The position numbers and the translations under genes are program-made. 64,000 nucleotides of DNA from Prolixibacteraceae bacterium (lineage in GTDB: Bacteria; Bacteroidota; Bacteroidia; Bacteroidales; Prolixibacteraceae), in the NCBI GenBank assembly GCA_023228025.1, contig JALOCD010000004.1, positions 1 through 64,000 of the forward strand. Direction: 5' to 3'. Below the pieces are notes generated by a model. It was not told the origin of the DNA, searched no databases, and was given only the letters and a program-made list of their open reading frames with translations. How positions within the stretch are numbered: position 1 is the stretch's first letter; each line of letters opens with the position of its first letter. Shown piece after piece: positions 42,747-50,741 of the stretch.

Positions 42747-43844
42747 TCATTGTTTGGTATTATTTGGAACATTACTGGTTTTTTTTCGCATCGCATTTTT
42801 CATGGCCATAATAACTTCGGAGGATACATTCTGACCCGACAAAAAAATCATGTCATCCACCCCAAGGTTAAAATTGACAACAGATTTATTTATTATGTTA
42901 ATTATACGACTGTCTGAAAGTTTTAATTTAACCATGTCGATGACCATTGCATTGGTGAGTATATCAGATGGCTGTTCTTTTGCTTGTGGAGTCTTTGATC
43001 CCTTTAATTGCGAAGTGATCTTATTTTCAACACCTAAGATTCTAATCAAATATTTTTTTTCAGGATTAAAAACGATGAGGCCACCATTGTAAAACCTGAC
43101 CACTCCTCCAAATTGATTGGTAACTAATACCACGCTGGAATCTTTGGTAGCAAAGACCATTTTGTCAGTCGAAAAATAAACGATATCGCTTGAAGAATTA
43201 GCATGTATTGATCTAATCACTTCACCCTTGGGCAAAGAAGCAATTGCTTTTAAATCCTTAGTCTTAATATCATAACTGAATATTGCATTTCCAGAAGCGA
43301 AAAGAAGAGTGTTATTCCACTCAACAACCGAATTAATAGAAGAAGGGATTTCGAACAACTTGGAATATTTACCTCTTCTGGCGATTAAGTATAACGCATT
43401 CTTTTGTCCATCAATATTACGATCATATGCATACATCACATATTTTCCTCTGCTTATTTCCATTCCTTCATTCGGCAATTCAAAAAGCTTGGAAAGCTTT
43501 CCATTCAAATCAAAAGCACATAGATCCCTATTCCGGATAATCATCAATAAACTATCTGATGTATATCTAAAAGAGTTGATTTTCCCTTCAACTTTCTTTC
43601 CAACAGGGGAAATGCCCCCCCAGCCCAACAAATAGAATTGATCATTTGTAGAAAGCAAAATAAGTCGATCAGAGGTTATGTCAAGAGAAGAGTTAAACAA
43701 GGCATCTTTTTGGACATCTGATAGTAATCTGCTCGTTAGCAATACTTCAAAGCGCAGGGAATCATTATTCGTTGATGATGCTCTTATGTTTAATACACCA
43801 CACATTAAGAGAATGACAGCTATTATTATCCTATATATTTGCAT
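42747..43844 (-). CDS. Unknown exported beta-propeller-like protein with shared domain (operon member 2)
   Basis: 365 residues from the ATG at 43844, which starts a clear signal peptide (MQIYRIIIAVILLMCGVLNI); a TTG at 43868 would overlap the upstream stop. Residues about 40-290 are repeating beta units of 40-50 residues (LLSTNDQFYLLGWGGI; NSVVEWNNTLLFASGNAIFS; SDIVYFSTDKMVFATKDSSV), like a beta-propeller. The C-terminal 55 residues (MVIDMVKLKLSDSRIINIIN and DMIFLSGQNVSSEVIMAMKN) match the N-terminal domain of the neighbouring 41207-42685 protein. Functional coupling of the two is likely. Confidence 0.65.
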   Translation of the reverse strand: MQIYRIIIAVILLMCGVLNIRASSTNNDSLRFEVLLTSRLLSDVQKDALFNSSLDITSDRLILLSTNDQFYLLGWGGISPVGKKVEGKINSFRYTSDSLLMIIRNRDLCAFDLNGKLSKLFELPNEGMEISRGKYVMYAYDRNIDGQKNALYLIARRGKYSKLFEIPSSINSVVEWNNTLLFASGNAIFSYDIKTKDLKAIASLPKGEVIRSIHANSSSDIVYFSTDKMVFATKDSSVVLVTNQFGGVVRFYNGGLIVFNPEKKYLIRILGVENKITSQLKGSKTPQAKEQPSDILTNAMVIDMVKLKLSDSRIINIINKSVVNFNLGVDDMIFLSGQNVSSEVIMAMKNAMRKKTSNVPNNTKQ

Positions 43845-43864
43845 AAGTTCACATGATTTGATAA

Positions 43865-45079
43865 TCAATCCCCCTTTTTATTTTGCCATAATTCGATACC
43901 GATACCACCCCATTTATAGCCTAGCTCAGCATTTTCTCTCCCATCTTTAGCTACTTCGATTATTTTTTTCAAATTACCAATGCCCCACTGTTCCTTGTCA
44001 ACCAAGCTTTGAACTGCGCGCTTTTTGTACAAATTGGATGTTTTATCAATACCAATCTCAACAATTTTATCACTACCGGCACTAATAAGTTCTTCAGTAA
44101 TAAAAGCATCAGTGGCGTTATATACGACCTTTCCACCTAGTAACTCGTTCCCAAGTTTATCCGCCTTTTCATCATCACCGCTTACCAATAGGCTTACTGC
44201 CTCATTCAAATTTTTAAATGTCTCATCAGCTACATTTAACTCCCAACTAGCAATCTTGCCTTCTAATCCATCTATTCTGCCAAGTGCCGTCCTTAAGATA
44301 GCTTCACCCCAGGATCTTTCTGCTAATTTCTCGCCATTGATTACATCATCATTACCTATTTCTGTTAGGTTGGTATATCCTTGCTCTTTAATTCTTTCCT
44401 GATACCACTCATCCCTGTTCTTTTGCTCTTCTAAGGTAGTAAGCAATTTAACTGTTCCCTTCTTACCTGTCAGATCCACATCACTTGCATCCGAATTAAT
44501 TTTGGTTGAAGCTGGAGGCACCGGAGGAGGTGGTGGCGGTGGTGGTGGCGGCGGTGATTTAACCTTGGGTTTAAATCTTTCGGCCCAAAGGTTGTAAAGC
44601 AGTTTAAAGTACTTATCCTCATTTCCAAGAATGCTTGTTACCCCATAAGATTCCAAAAGTTGTTTGTATTCTGTTGCCCAATCCTCGAATGCCTGACTAT
44701 GGTGGGGAGTGAAAATAGGTTTGCCGTCTAATGGACCATTGGTTGAAACTTCTCCTGATTTTGGGATTCCAAAACTATTGCTTTGACCGGAACCATTTCC
44801 TGAGCCTGGATTTCCAACATCAGACCCGATACAAGGAGAACAAGTGATGGTAGTCGTACACTTACCACCAATAAACGACCAATCAGATCCACTGTAACTG
44901 AGATCAGATTGTCTTGCTGCGTCACATGCGCTCTTGGTATTGTAGTAAATCTTTTGATGAGTAGGAAAAGGGATACACTGACCGGTTTGTGTCACTGTCA
45001 TCGTATAGCTCCACTGTGCATTACCCGTGTGTGAGATAAATATCCAAAACAGGAAAAGTATCAGTTTTTTAACTCCCAT
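43865..45079 (-). CDS. Unknown exported protein with poly-proline linker (operon member 1)
   Basis: 404 residues from the ATG at 45079 (MGVKKLILFLFWIFISHTGN, cleaved near NAQW); a longer frame to 45163 lacks signal logic. The N-terminal 75 residues hold six cysteines (QCIPFP, SACDAAR, GGKCTTTITCSPCIG), probably disulfide-bonded or metal-binding. A Gly/Ser-rich spacer, then an acidic helical part, an eleven-proline tract (about 178-190), and a 200-residue helical C-terminal part follow. Distantly similar to nothing I recognise. It overlaps or abuts the next gene and probably starts the operon; a 430-bp gap lies upstream. Confidence 0.6.
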   Translation of the reverse strand: MGVKKLILFLFWIFISHTGNAQWSYTMTVTQTGQCIPFPTHQKIYYNTKSACDAARQSDLSYSGSDWSFIGGKCTTTITCSPCIGSDVGNPGSGNGSGQSNSFGIPKSGEVSTNGPLDGKPIFTPHHSQAFEDWATEYKQLLESYGVTSILGNEDKYFKLLYNLWAERFKPKVKSPPPPPPPPPPPVPPASTKINSDASDVDLTGKKGTVKLLTTLEEQKNRDEWYQERIKEQGYTNLTEIGNDDVINGEKLAERSWGEAILRTALGRIDGLEGKIASWELNVADETFKNLNEAVSLLVSGDDEKADKLGNELLGGKVVYNATDAFITEELISAGSDKIVEIGIDKTSNLYKKRAVQSLVDKEQWGIGNLKKIIEVAKDGRENAELGYKWGGIGIELWQNKKGD

Positions 45080-45562
45080 CTGACAAAATATTTGCCATTT
45101 CTTCTGATCCCACCTAAATCTCTCCTGGTCGCAATTATGGTGATACAAATTTTTATTCAGCATACTATATACTAATGGTTGAAATTAGAAAAAAGTCGCA
45201 GAAAAAACAATTAATTATCTGTAAATCAATAGAATTTTTCCTCAGAATCTATCCGTACTTTACATATTGATAATGTACGGAATTTCGAATATATGGTCGA
45301 TGTGTTACCGATCTAAGATCACAATACGAACAGGGGAAAAAATAAAATCAGGTTTATTTGAAACTATTAATTGAACAGGGAGGTCAAATATTTGACACTT
45401 CTATATTAATAATAATAAACCAATCACACAAATATTTATGCCAGTAAAAATGATGAATGAATGAATTAATTTTTGCACCCTACACTACGGTGTCAACAGT
45501 ATTTTTGATGCTATAAGAGAAATGATCGATACCGCAGATTGGATTGCAGTACGAAATAGCCA

Positions 45563-45598
45563 AAAGCAAAAAGGTCGTCTCCTTTCGAAACGACCTTT
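45563..45598 (-). terminator. Terminator behind the tRNA-like remnant
   Basis: On the minus strand AAAGGTCGT and ACGACCTTT (9 bp) flank an 11-nt loop and are followed by TTGCTTTT. It is a sibling of the terminator at 45682-45715. Confidence 0.75.
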
Positions 45599-45604
45599 AA
45601 TATG

Positions 45605-45678
45605 TAGCGAGGGTCCCGATGGATCGGGACGACCTTCCCGATTTCACATCGGGACGCTCTTCCCAAATGACCTAGCTT
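45605..45678 (-). pseudogene. Degenerate tRNA-like sequence (anticodon-like GTG)
   Basis: Reads on the minus strand as a tRNA-shaped piece: D-arm-like AGCTAGGTCATTTGGGAAGA, an anticodon-like stem CCCGA-TGTGAAA-TCGGG with GTG in the middle, a T-arm-like TCCCG-ATCCAT-CGGGA with a 6-nt loop, and a 3' end CCTCGCTA identical to that of the neighbouring tRNA-Met. The 5' acceptor strand cannot pair with the 3' strand, so it should not fold as a tRNA. With its own terminator it looks like a decayed duplicate. Confidence 0.4.
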
Positions 45679-45681
45679 AAA

Positions 45682-45715
45682 ATAAAAAAGGCCGTTCATT
45701 TACTGAAACGACCTT
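45682..45715 (-). terminator. Terminator behind tRNA-Met
   Basis: On the minus strand AAGGTCGTT pairs with AACGGCCTT (one G-U), with a 10-nt loop, followed by TTTTT. Lies 7 bp past the tRNA 3' end. Confidence 0.85.
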
Positions 45716-45721
45716 CTTTCG

Positions 45722-45795
45722 TAGCGAGGGCGGGGCATGATCCCGCGACCTCATGATTATGAATCATGCGCTCTAACCAACTGAGCTACCTCGCC
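45722..45795 (-). tRNA. tRNA-Met (CAT)
   Basis: 74 nt. Acceptor GGCGAGG/CCTCGCT, D-arm GCTC..GAGC with AGTTGGTTA loop, anticodon stem CATGA/TCATG with loop TTCATAA, giving anticodon CAT; T stem GCGGG/CCCGC. Discriminator A; CCA not encoded. Elongator Met is most likely; a tRNA-Ile with lysidine-modified CAT is not excluded. The T-loop reads ATCATGC instead of the usual TTCRANY, so the first and fifth loop positions are changed. Confidence 0.9.
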
Positions 45796-46071
45796 ATTAT
45801 TTCAATTAACACTTAAAACTTTGAGCCTGCAAATATAATACCTTTCTCTTTTCGGACAAGACAGAATAAAAAAAATAGCAAATTAATTGCACGCGATCAT
45901 TTTTTTTTGTTTTACATGAAAAAAATGGTACTTTGCAGAAGAAATAGCCATGATTTGATAATCACCAACAATGAAGTAGACAAGATCATTGCTATTCCAT
46001 TTGGCCATTGAAAGGCTTACATTACCAAATGAAACAATCAAACTATTCTCTTTTACGGTACCTGAATCAAA

Positions 46072-46443
46072 ATGAAAAGAATTGAACTTGAATATCAAAT
46101 TAGGTCATCTTCCTCCGTTTTATTCAGTCGGTTGAGTACCGCCTCCGGTCTGGCCGAATGGTTTTCAGACAATGTCCAGGTTGATGGTTCCAGGTATACT
46201 TTTTTTTGGGGAAAAACCAGTCAGACTGCCGATCTGATTTCCATCCGCCCGCTCGAATCTGTCAAATTCAAATGGATTGACAGCGATGAACCTTACGAAT
46301 TTGAATTCTATATCGTTCTGGGTGAGATTATAGAATCACTCTCACTGATGGTAGTCGATCATGTCGAGGAAGCGGATGAAGAAGATGTTGTTAAAATGTG
46401 GGATGCTGCCATTAACCGCCTCAGAAAAGCCATTGGATCCTGA
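46072..46443 (+). CDS. START-like domain protein (SRPBCC/AHSA1 fold)
   Basis: 123 residues. KRIELEYQIRSSSSVLFSRL opens a helix-grip fold, then STASGLAEWFSDNV, VKFKWIDSDEPYEFEFYIVL and ending MWDAAINRLRKAIG. This is the small 'START-like' protein often next to lptF/G-type permease genes in Bacteroidota. A hydrophobic-ligand pocket is expected; its biological ligand is unknown. 58 bp before the permease gene on the same strand. Confidence 0.85.
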   Translation: MKRIELEYQIRSSSSVLFSRLSTASGLAEWFSDNVQVDGSRYTFFWGKTSQTADLISIRPLESVKFKWIDSDEPYEFEFYIVLGEIIESLSLMVVDHVEEADEEDVVKMWDAAINRLRKAIGS

Positions 46444-46501
46444 ATCTTCCCTAAAAATCATAAAAAAGCATTAGCTTTGCCGGGCAATCTTCATCCAATT
46501 C

Positions 46502-47968
46502 ATGAAGCGATTACATCTATATATCATCAAGCGTTTTATCGGTCCGCTGATCGTTACCCTGCTCATCAGTTTGTTTGTGCTCCTGATGCAATTTTTGTGG
46601 GTTTACCTTGACGACCTCGTTGGCAAAGGATTGGAAATGAACATTATCGTCGAATTTCTGATCTATACCCTGGCCATGTTGATGCCAATGGCATTGCCGC
46701 TATCCATGTTGTTGGCCTCCATCATGACATTTGGCGACATGGGTGAAAACAACGAGTTGCTTGCCATGAAGGCAGCGGGCATTTCCCTTTTCAGGATCAT
46801 GAAACCGGTCATTGTGGTAAGTATATTGTTGAGTTTCGGAGCTTTCCAGTTTTCAAACCGTGTTATTCCCGTCTCCTACAAAAAACTGATTACCCTGATG
46901 GCCAGTATCCGTCAGATGAGGCCTGAAATTGTTGTCAAAGAGGGGGTTTTCTCCAATGATATAGACAATTTCTCTATCAAAGTGGGGCGAAAGGCGAAGG
47001 ATGGTTCGATGTTGTATGACATCATGATTTATGATCACCGCTACGATCAGGGGAATGAGACAGTCACGGTAGCCGATTCAGGTACGATGAAAATCACCAC
47101 CGATAAGCGGTTCATGATCCTTAACCTTTATTCCGGTGAAACCCATGCAGAGGTCCAGACGACAAACAGGGAGTCGGCAGGATATCCTGTCAGGACCGAT
47201 AAGTTCAAGAAAGAGACCATCTACTCCAAACTTCAGGGGATGGATTTCGAAAGAAAAGATGAAAGTATCTTCAAGAACCAATACAGGTCGCTTAACAACA
47301 GGCAACTTCAATATTTTTCAGATTCCCTTTCAAAACAATTCGATATGCTCGCTACCGAGCAGGCCCTCAGTGTTGCCTATCCCCTTCCAGTTGCCATTGC
47401 CATAAATTCATTGGCACGGAAAGACCCCCCTATGAAGTCCGAATATCGATTGAAGAAGTATATCGATATCGATAGTGTAATGCGAAGTGTCATTGCGCCT
47501 GTTCGCAAACAACTGATTGATGGAGCGCTATCGAATGCGAGAGCGAATATCCGCGCCATCAAACAGGTAGAAGAGTTGAATGTCGCCAACATCCGGAGCA
47601 TTAACAGGTTCGATACCGAATGGCACAAAAAATTCACCTATTCCATCGCCTGCCTGATCTTCTTCTTTATCGGGGCACCGCTTGGGGCCATCATTCGCAA
47701 AGGAGGACTGGGCATGCCACTTGTCGTCTCAGTGGTGCTTTTTATTTTTTACTGGATCCTCTCCACCACCGGAGAGAAATATGTACGTGAGGCTACCTCC
47801 GGCTTATGGTTTGGCATTTGGTTTTCTACTTTCATTTTTTTGCCTGCCGGGATTTTCCTCACCTACAAGGCTGTAACAGATTCTACTGTGCTTAACTTTG
47901 ATTCGTACCTCGAATTCTTTAAAAAATTTCGTTTCAGGGATAAGTCGGGTTCCGACCAACAGGAGTGA
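46502..47968 (+). CDS. LptF/LptG-family permease (YjgP/YjgQ)
   Basis: 488 residues. Three N-terminal helices (about 10-35, 50-75, 95-118) with the family block LYIIKRFIGPLIVTLLISLF, AMLMPMALPLSMLLASIMTF, NNELLAMKAAGISLFRIMKP. A periplasmic beta-jellyroll domain follows (about 120-400), then three C-terminal helices (SIACLIFFFIGAPLGAIIRK). Part of the LptB2FG machine that extracts lipopolysaccharide from the inner membrane. In this phylum one family member often serves; the second may lie elsewhere. Confidence 0.92.
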   Translation: MKRLHLYIIKRFIGPLIVTLLISLFVLLMQFLWVYLDDLVGKGLEMNIIVEFLIYTLAMLMPMALPLSMLLASIMTFGDMGENNELLAMKAAGISLFRIMKPVIVVSILLSFGAFQFSNRVIPVSYKKLITLMASIRQMRPEIVVKEGVFSNDIDNFSIKVGRKAKDGSMLYDIMIYDHRYDQGNETVTVADSGTMKITTDKRFMILNLYSGETHAEVQTTNRESAGYPVRTDKFKKETIYSKLQGMDFERKDESIFKNQYRSLNNRQLQYFSDSLSKQFDMLATEQALSVAYPLPVAIAINSLARKDPPMKSEYRLKKYIDIDSVMRSVIAPVRKQLIDGALSNARANIRAIKQVEELNVANIRSINRFDTEWHKKFTYSIACLIFFFIGAPLGAIIRKGGLGMPLVVSVVLFIFYWILSTTGEKYVREATSGLWFGIWFSTFIFLPAGIFLTYKAVTDSTVLNFDSYLEFFKKFRFRDKSGSDQQE

Positions 47969-48016
47969 TCTCTCCTTTAGATTTTGCAGAAATGAATGAT
48001 TGTCTTAATTAAAAGT

Positions 48017-49234
48017 ATGAGTGATATAAAATTAAATACCATTGAAGAGGCCATTGCAGACATTCGCGAAGGTAAATTCATTATCGTTGTCGATGATGAG
48101 GACCGCGAAAACGAAGGGGATTTTATTGCTGCGGCCGAAAAAATTACTCCTAAAATGGTCAATTTCATGGCTACAGAAGGTCGTGGATTGATCTGCGTTG
48201 CCCTTACGGAGGAGCGCTGTGAAGAGCTGGAACTGGAGATGATGGTTGGCCGAAATACCTCCATCCACGATACCCCATTTACTGTATCGGTAGACGCGGT
48301 TGGGGAGAATGTCTCGACAGGCATATCTGCCCACGATAGGGCCATTACGATCCAGAAACTTGCCTCACCCGACACAAAGCCTAGTGAACTTGGACGTCCG
48401 GGCCATATATTTCCACTACGAGCCAAAAGCCGCGGTGTTCTTAGACGCGCAGGGCATACTGAAGCGACAGTAGATTTGGTACGGTTGGCCGGGCTACAAC
48501 CAGCCGGCGTGCTGGTCGAGATCATGAACCCCGATGGTACCATGGCCAGACTTCCTCAACTCTATGAGCTTGCACAGAAGCTGAACCTAAAGTTGGTTTC
48601 AATCGCTGATCTGATCACATACAAACTTGACAAAGAGACGCTCATCGAAAGAGGTGAAGAGGTCAAATTACCTACCGAATTCGGCTACTTCAGATTGATT
48701 CCCTTCCTTCAGAAATCCAATGGTGTAGAACACATCTCCCTGATAAAAGGCACCTGGGAACCTGATGAGGCCATCCTGGTAAGGGTCCACTCTTCGTGCG
48801 CAACAGGTGATATATTCGGATCGCTTCGCTGTGAATGCGGGGAACAACTTCACAAAGCAATGGAACTGATCGAGAAAGAGGGAAAGGGCGTCATTGTTTA
48901 CATGCAGCAAGAGGGCCGGGGAATTGGGCTCATGAATAAAATCAAGGCATACAAGCTACAGGAGCAGGGGCTAGATACCGTTGATGCCAATATTCACCTT
49001 GGTTTCGATCCAGATCAACGCGAGTATGGAGTAGGTGCGCAGATTCTTAGCAGTTTGGGAGTAAGCAAAATGAAACTAATTACCAATAATCCGGTAAAAC
49101 GGGTAGGTCTCGAATCTTTTGGCCTCACAGTGGTTGAAACGATTCCGATTGAAGTCAAACCGAATCCGTTCAACACCTTTTATTTGCAAACAAAAAGGGA
49201 CAGGATGGGGCATTCGCTGGATAGCACACTTTAA
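48017..49234 (+). CDS. ribBA: Bifunctional 3,4-dihydroxy-2-butanone-4-phosphate synthase / GTP cyclohydrolase II
   Basis: 405 residues from the ATG at 48017. RibB half (about 5-205): VVDDEDRENEGDFIAAAEKI, FMATEGRGLICVAL, and HTEATVDLVRLAGL. RibA half (about 210-400): zinc cysteines in SSCATGDIFGSLRCECGEQL, then QQEGRGIGLMNKIKAYKLQE and NNPVKRVGLESFGL. It makes two early riboflavin precursors from ribulose 5-phosphate and GTP. 48 bp behind the permease; there is no room for an FMN riboswitch. Confidence 0.97.
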   Translation: MSDIKLNTIEEAIADIREGKFIIVVDDEDRENEGDFIAAAEKITPKMVNFMATEGRGLICVALTEERCEELELEMMVGRNTSIHDTPFTVSVDAVGENVSTGISAHDRAITIQKLASPDTKPSELGRPGHIFPLRAKSRGVLRRAGHTEATVDLVRLAGLQPAGVLVEIMNPDGTMARLPQLYELAQKLNLKLVSIADLITYKLDKETLIERGEEVKLPTEFGYFRLIPFLQKSNGVEHISLIKGTWEPDEAILVRVHSSCATGDIFGSLRCECGEQLHKAMELIEKEGKGVIVYMQQEGRGIGLMNKIKAYKLQEQGLDTVDANIHLGFDPDQREYGVGAQILSSLGVSKMKLITNNPVKRVGLESFGLTVVETIPIEVKPNPFNTFYLQTKRDRMGHSLDSTL

Positions 49235-49236
49235 AA

Positions 49237-49302
49237 GAGTTATGAGATATGAGTTATGAGATATGAGATATGAGTTATGAGATATGAGTTATGAGTTATG
49301 AG
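49237..49302. repeat. 7-nt array (GAGTTAT/GAGATAT), nine copies
   Basis: Nine consecutive heptamers GAGTTAT or GAGATAT and a partial tenth, directly after ribBA. Unpaired here. Same words as at 14585-14615. Confidence 0.95.
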
Positions 49303-49361
49303 AATTTGGAAGTTTGTTTATTGTGTGTGGAATCCAAATCTAAAATCTAAAATATTGCAGG

Positions 49362-49544
49362 GTGGAAGACAGTATTAAATATGGCGATGAATTGGTTAGA
49401 GGGGTGGATTATTATCTGTCACCTGAAGGTTACCGCGTTATGACCGAAAAGTACCTGACGGATCGTGGTTACTGTTGTGGAAACGGATGCAAACATTGCC
49501 CATATCACCCAAAAGCTACAAAGGGAAATACCAATCTTAGATAA
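49362..49544 (+). CDS. DUF5522 small cysteine-rich protein
   Basis: 60 residues starting at GTG 49362. It carries the conserved GYCCGNGCKHCPY motif with five cysteines (CCxxxCxxC), likely a metal or Fe-S site, and FxLSPEGYxVMTEKYL at the front. Found in many Bacteroidota next to housekeeping genes; function unknown. Its stop codon begins the 26-nt repeat at 49544. Confidence 0.85.
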   Translation: MEDSIKYGDELVRGVDYYLSPEGYRVMTEKYLTDRGYCCGNGCKHCPYHPKATKGNTNLR

Positions 49545-49569
49545 CCCTTCGACAGGCTCAGGGACCGGT
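49544..49569. repeat. 26-nt inverted repeat, left copy, flanking fmt
   Basis: ACCCTTCGACAGGCTCAGGG plus ACCGGT. An exact reverse complement is at 50700-50725, so the two copies bracket fmt. The core CTTCGACAGGCTCAGG is a dispersed sequence seen in many bacterial phyla (from memory). Confidence 0.9.
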
Positions 49570-49605
49570 ACTTTGACTAACATTTCAAACATTTCAAACA
49601 TTTCT

Positions 49606-50574
49606 ATGACAGGCAAAGATCTTCGTATCGTCTTTATGGGGACCCCCGATTTCGCGGTAGCCAGTCTGTCGGCGCTGTTGGAAAATGGTTATCAGGTGGT
49701 TGGTGTGGTAACCGCTCCGGACAAACCAGCCGGCAGGGGACAGAAAATTCAACAGTCAGCTGTTAAGGTGTTTGCAACGGCGAGGCAACTTCCTGTTTTG
49801 CAGCCGGAGAAGCTAAAAGACGAATCTTTCATCTCAGATCTTAAATCCCTTCGGGCCGACCTTCAGATTGTTGTTGCCTTTCGCATGCTTCCCGAAGTGG
49901 TTTGGAAGATGCCTCCCATGGGAACTTTCAACCTGCACGGTTCACTTTTGCCAAGATACCGTGGAGCCGCTCCCTTAAACTGGTCCATCATGAATGGAGA
50001 TACCGAGAGTGGTGTAACCACTTTCCTCCTGAAGCAGGAGATCGACACCGGTAATATCCTTTTCTTTGAGAAAGTTAGTATCTCACCTGATCAAACAGTC
50101 GGGGAGCTGCACGATCAGTTGATGGAAACAGGGGCCAAATTGGTGCTGAAAACAGTTGATGCCCTGGCGCAAGGCATAGCTGAACCTATTGCACAGGACA
50201 GGTTGGAAATCGATCCTGACCGGCTCCATGCCCCCAAGATATTCAAGGAAGATTGCCGGTTGAACTGGCAACTTGATGCACAGTTAAACCACAATAAAGT
50301 AAGGGGATTGAGCCCATATCCAACGGCATGGACAGATTTGTCGGCTCCCTCCAAAGAGCATATTACACTCAAAATTTTCAGAACCTCCCTGGAGAAATGT
50401 GCCCATCAACAAACACCGGGGACCATCCTTTCCGATCAGAAGAAATATGCCAAAATTGCTTGTGCAAATGGCTATCTGTCAATTACAGACCTTCAGCTTG
50501 CCGGGAAAAAGAGAATGGGGATTGAAGAGTTTCTAAGGGGATTCCCGGGGATTCAGACTTTTAAAGCCATATAG
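49606..50574 (+). CDS. fmt: Methionyl-tRNA formyltransferase
   Basis: 322 residues from the ATG at 49606; an in-frame extension to 49465 covers the repeat and is not native. Formylates Met-tRNAi using 10-formyl-THF. The catalytic residues N109, H111 (FNLHGSLLPRYRGAAP) and D147 (LLKQEIDTGNI) match E. coli N108, H110, D146. The N-terminal VFMGTPDFAVASL and a C-terminal OB-like domain are present. Sits between two inverted 26-nt repeats. Confidence 0.97.
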   Translation: MTGKDLRIVFMGTPDFAVASLSALLENGYQVVGVVTAPDKPAGRGQKIQQSAVKVFATARQLPVLQPEKLKDESFISDLKSLRADLQIVVAFRMLPEVVWKMPPMGTFNLHGSLLPRYRGAAPLNWSIMNGDTESGVTTFLLKQEIDTGNILFFEKVSISPDQTVGELHDQLMETGAKLVLKTVDALAQGIAEPIAQDRLEIDPDRLHAPKIFKEDCRLNWQLDAQLNHNKVRGLSPYPTAWTDLSAPSKEHITLKIFRTSLEKCAHQQTPGTILSDQKKYAKIACANGYLSITDLQLAGKKRMGIEEFLRGFPGIQTFKAI

Positions 50575-50579
50575 AAAAA

Positions 50580-50657
50580 CGACGGAGAGACGGAGGGACG
50601 GAGAGACGGAGGGACGGGGAGACTTGGAGACTGGGAGACTGGGAGACTTGGAGACAC
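50580..50657. repeat. 8-nt array (ACGGAGAG/AGACTGGG)
   Basis: Words of eight: ACGGAGAG, ACGGAGGG alternating, then AGACTTGG, AGACTGGG, AGACTGGG, AGACTTGG. Nine to ten copies after fmt. One strand is purine-rich, so it can form unusual structures. A short degenerate relative of the flanking 26-nt repeat follows at about 50660-50684. Confidence 0.9.
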
Positions 50658-50699
50658 ACTGGTCCCTGAGCGAAGTTGAAAGGAAATGATTATCAAAGC

Positions 50700-50725
50700 A
50701 CCGGTCCCTGAGCCTGTCGAAGGGT
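50700..50725. repeat. 26-nt inverted repeat, right copy
   Basis: ACCGGTCCCTGAGCCTGTCG plus AAGGGT, the exact reverse complement of 49544-49569. It is followed by TCGAAGGGTTGAAGGG, a short decayed tandem continuation. Confidence 0.9.
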
Positions 50726-50741
50726 CGAAGGGTTGAAGGGT

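Noticed and set aside
45511..45699. 62-codon minus-strand frame over the tRNA-like region
   Set aside because: Overlaps two terminators and the tRNA remnant.
45883..46098. 71-codon minus-strand frame upstream of the START-like gene
   Set aside because: Overlaps the START-like gene start and its promoter area; no protein family signs.
47969..48016. FMN riboswitch before ribBA
   Set aside because: The gap is 48 bp and shows none of the conserved elements.
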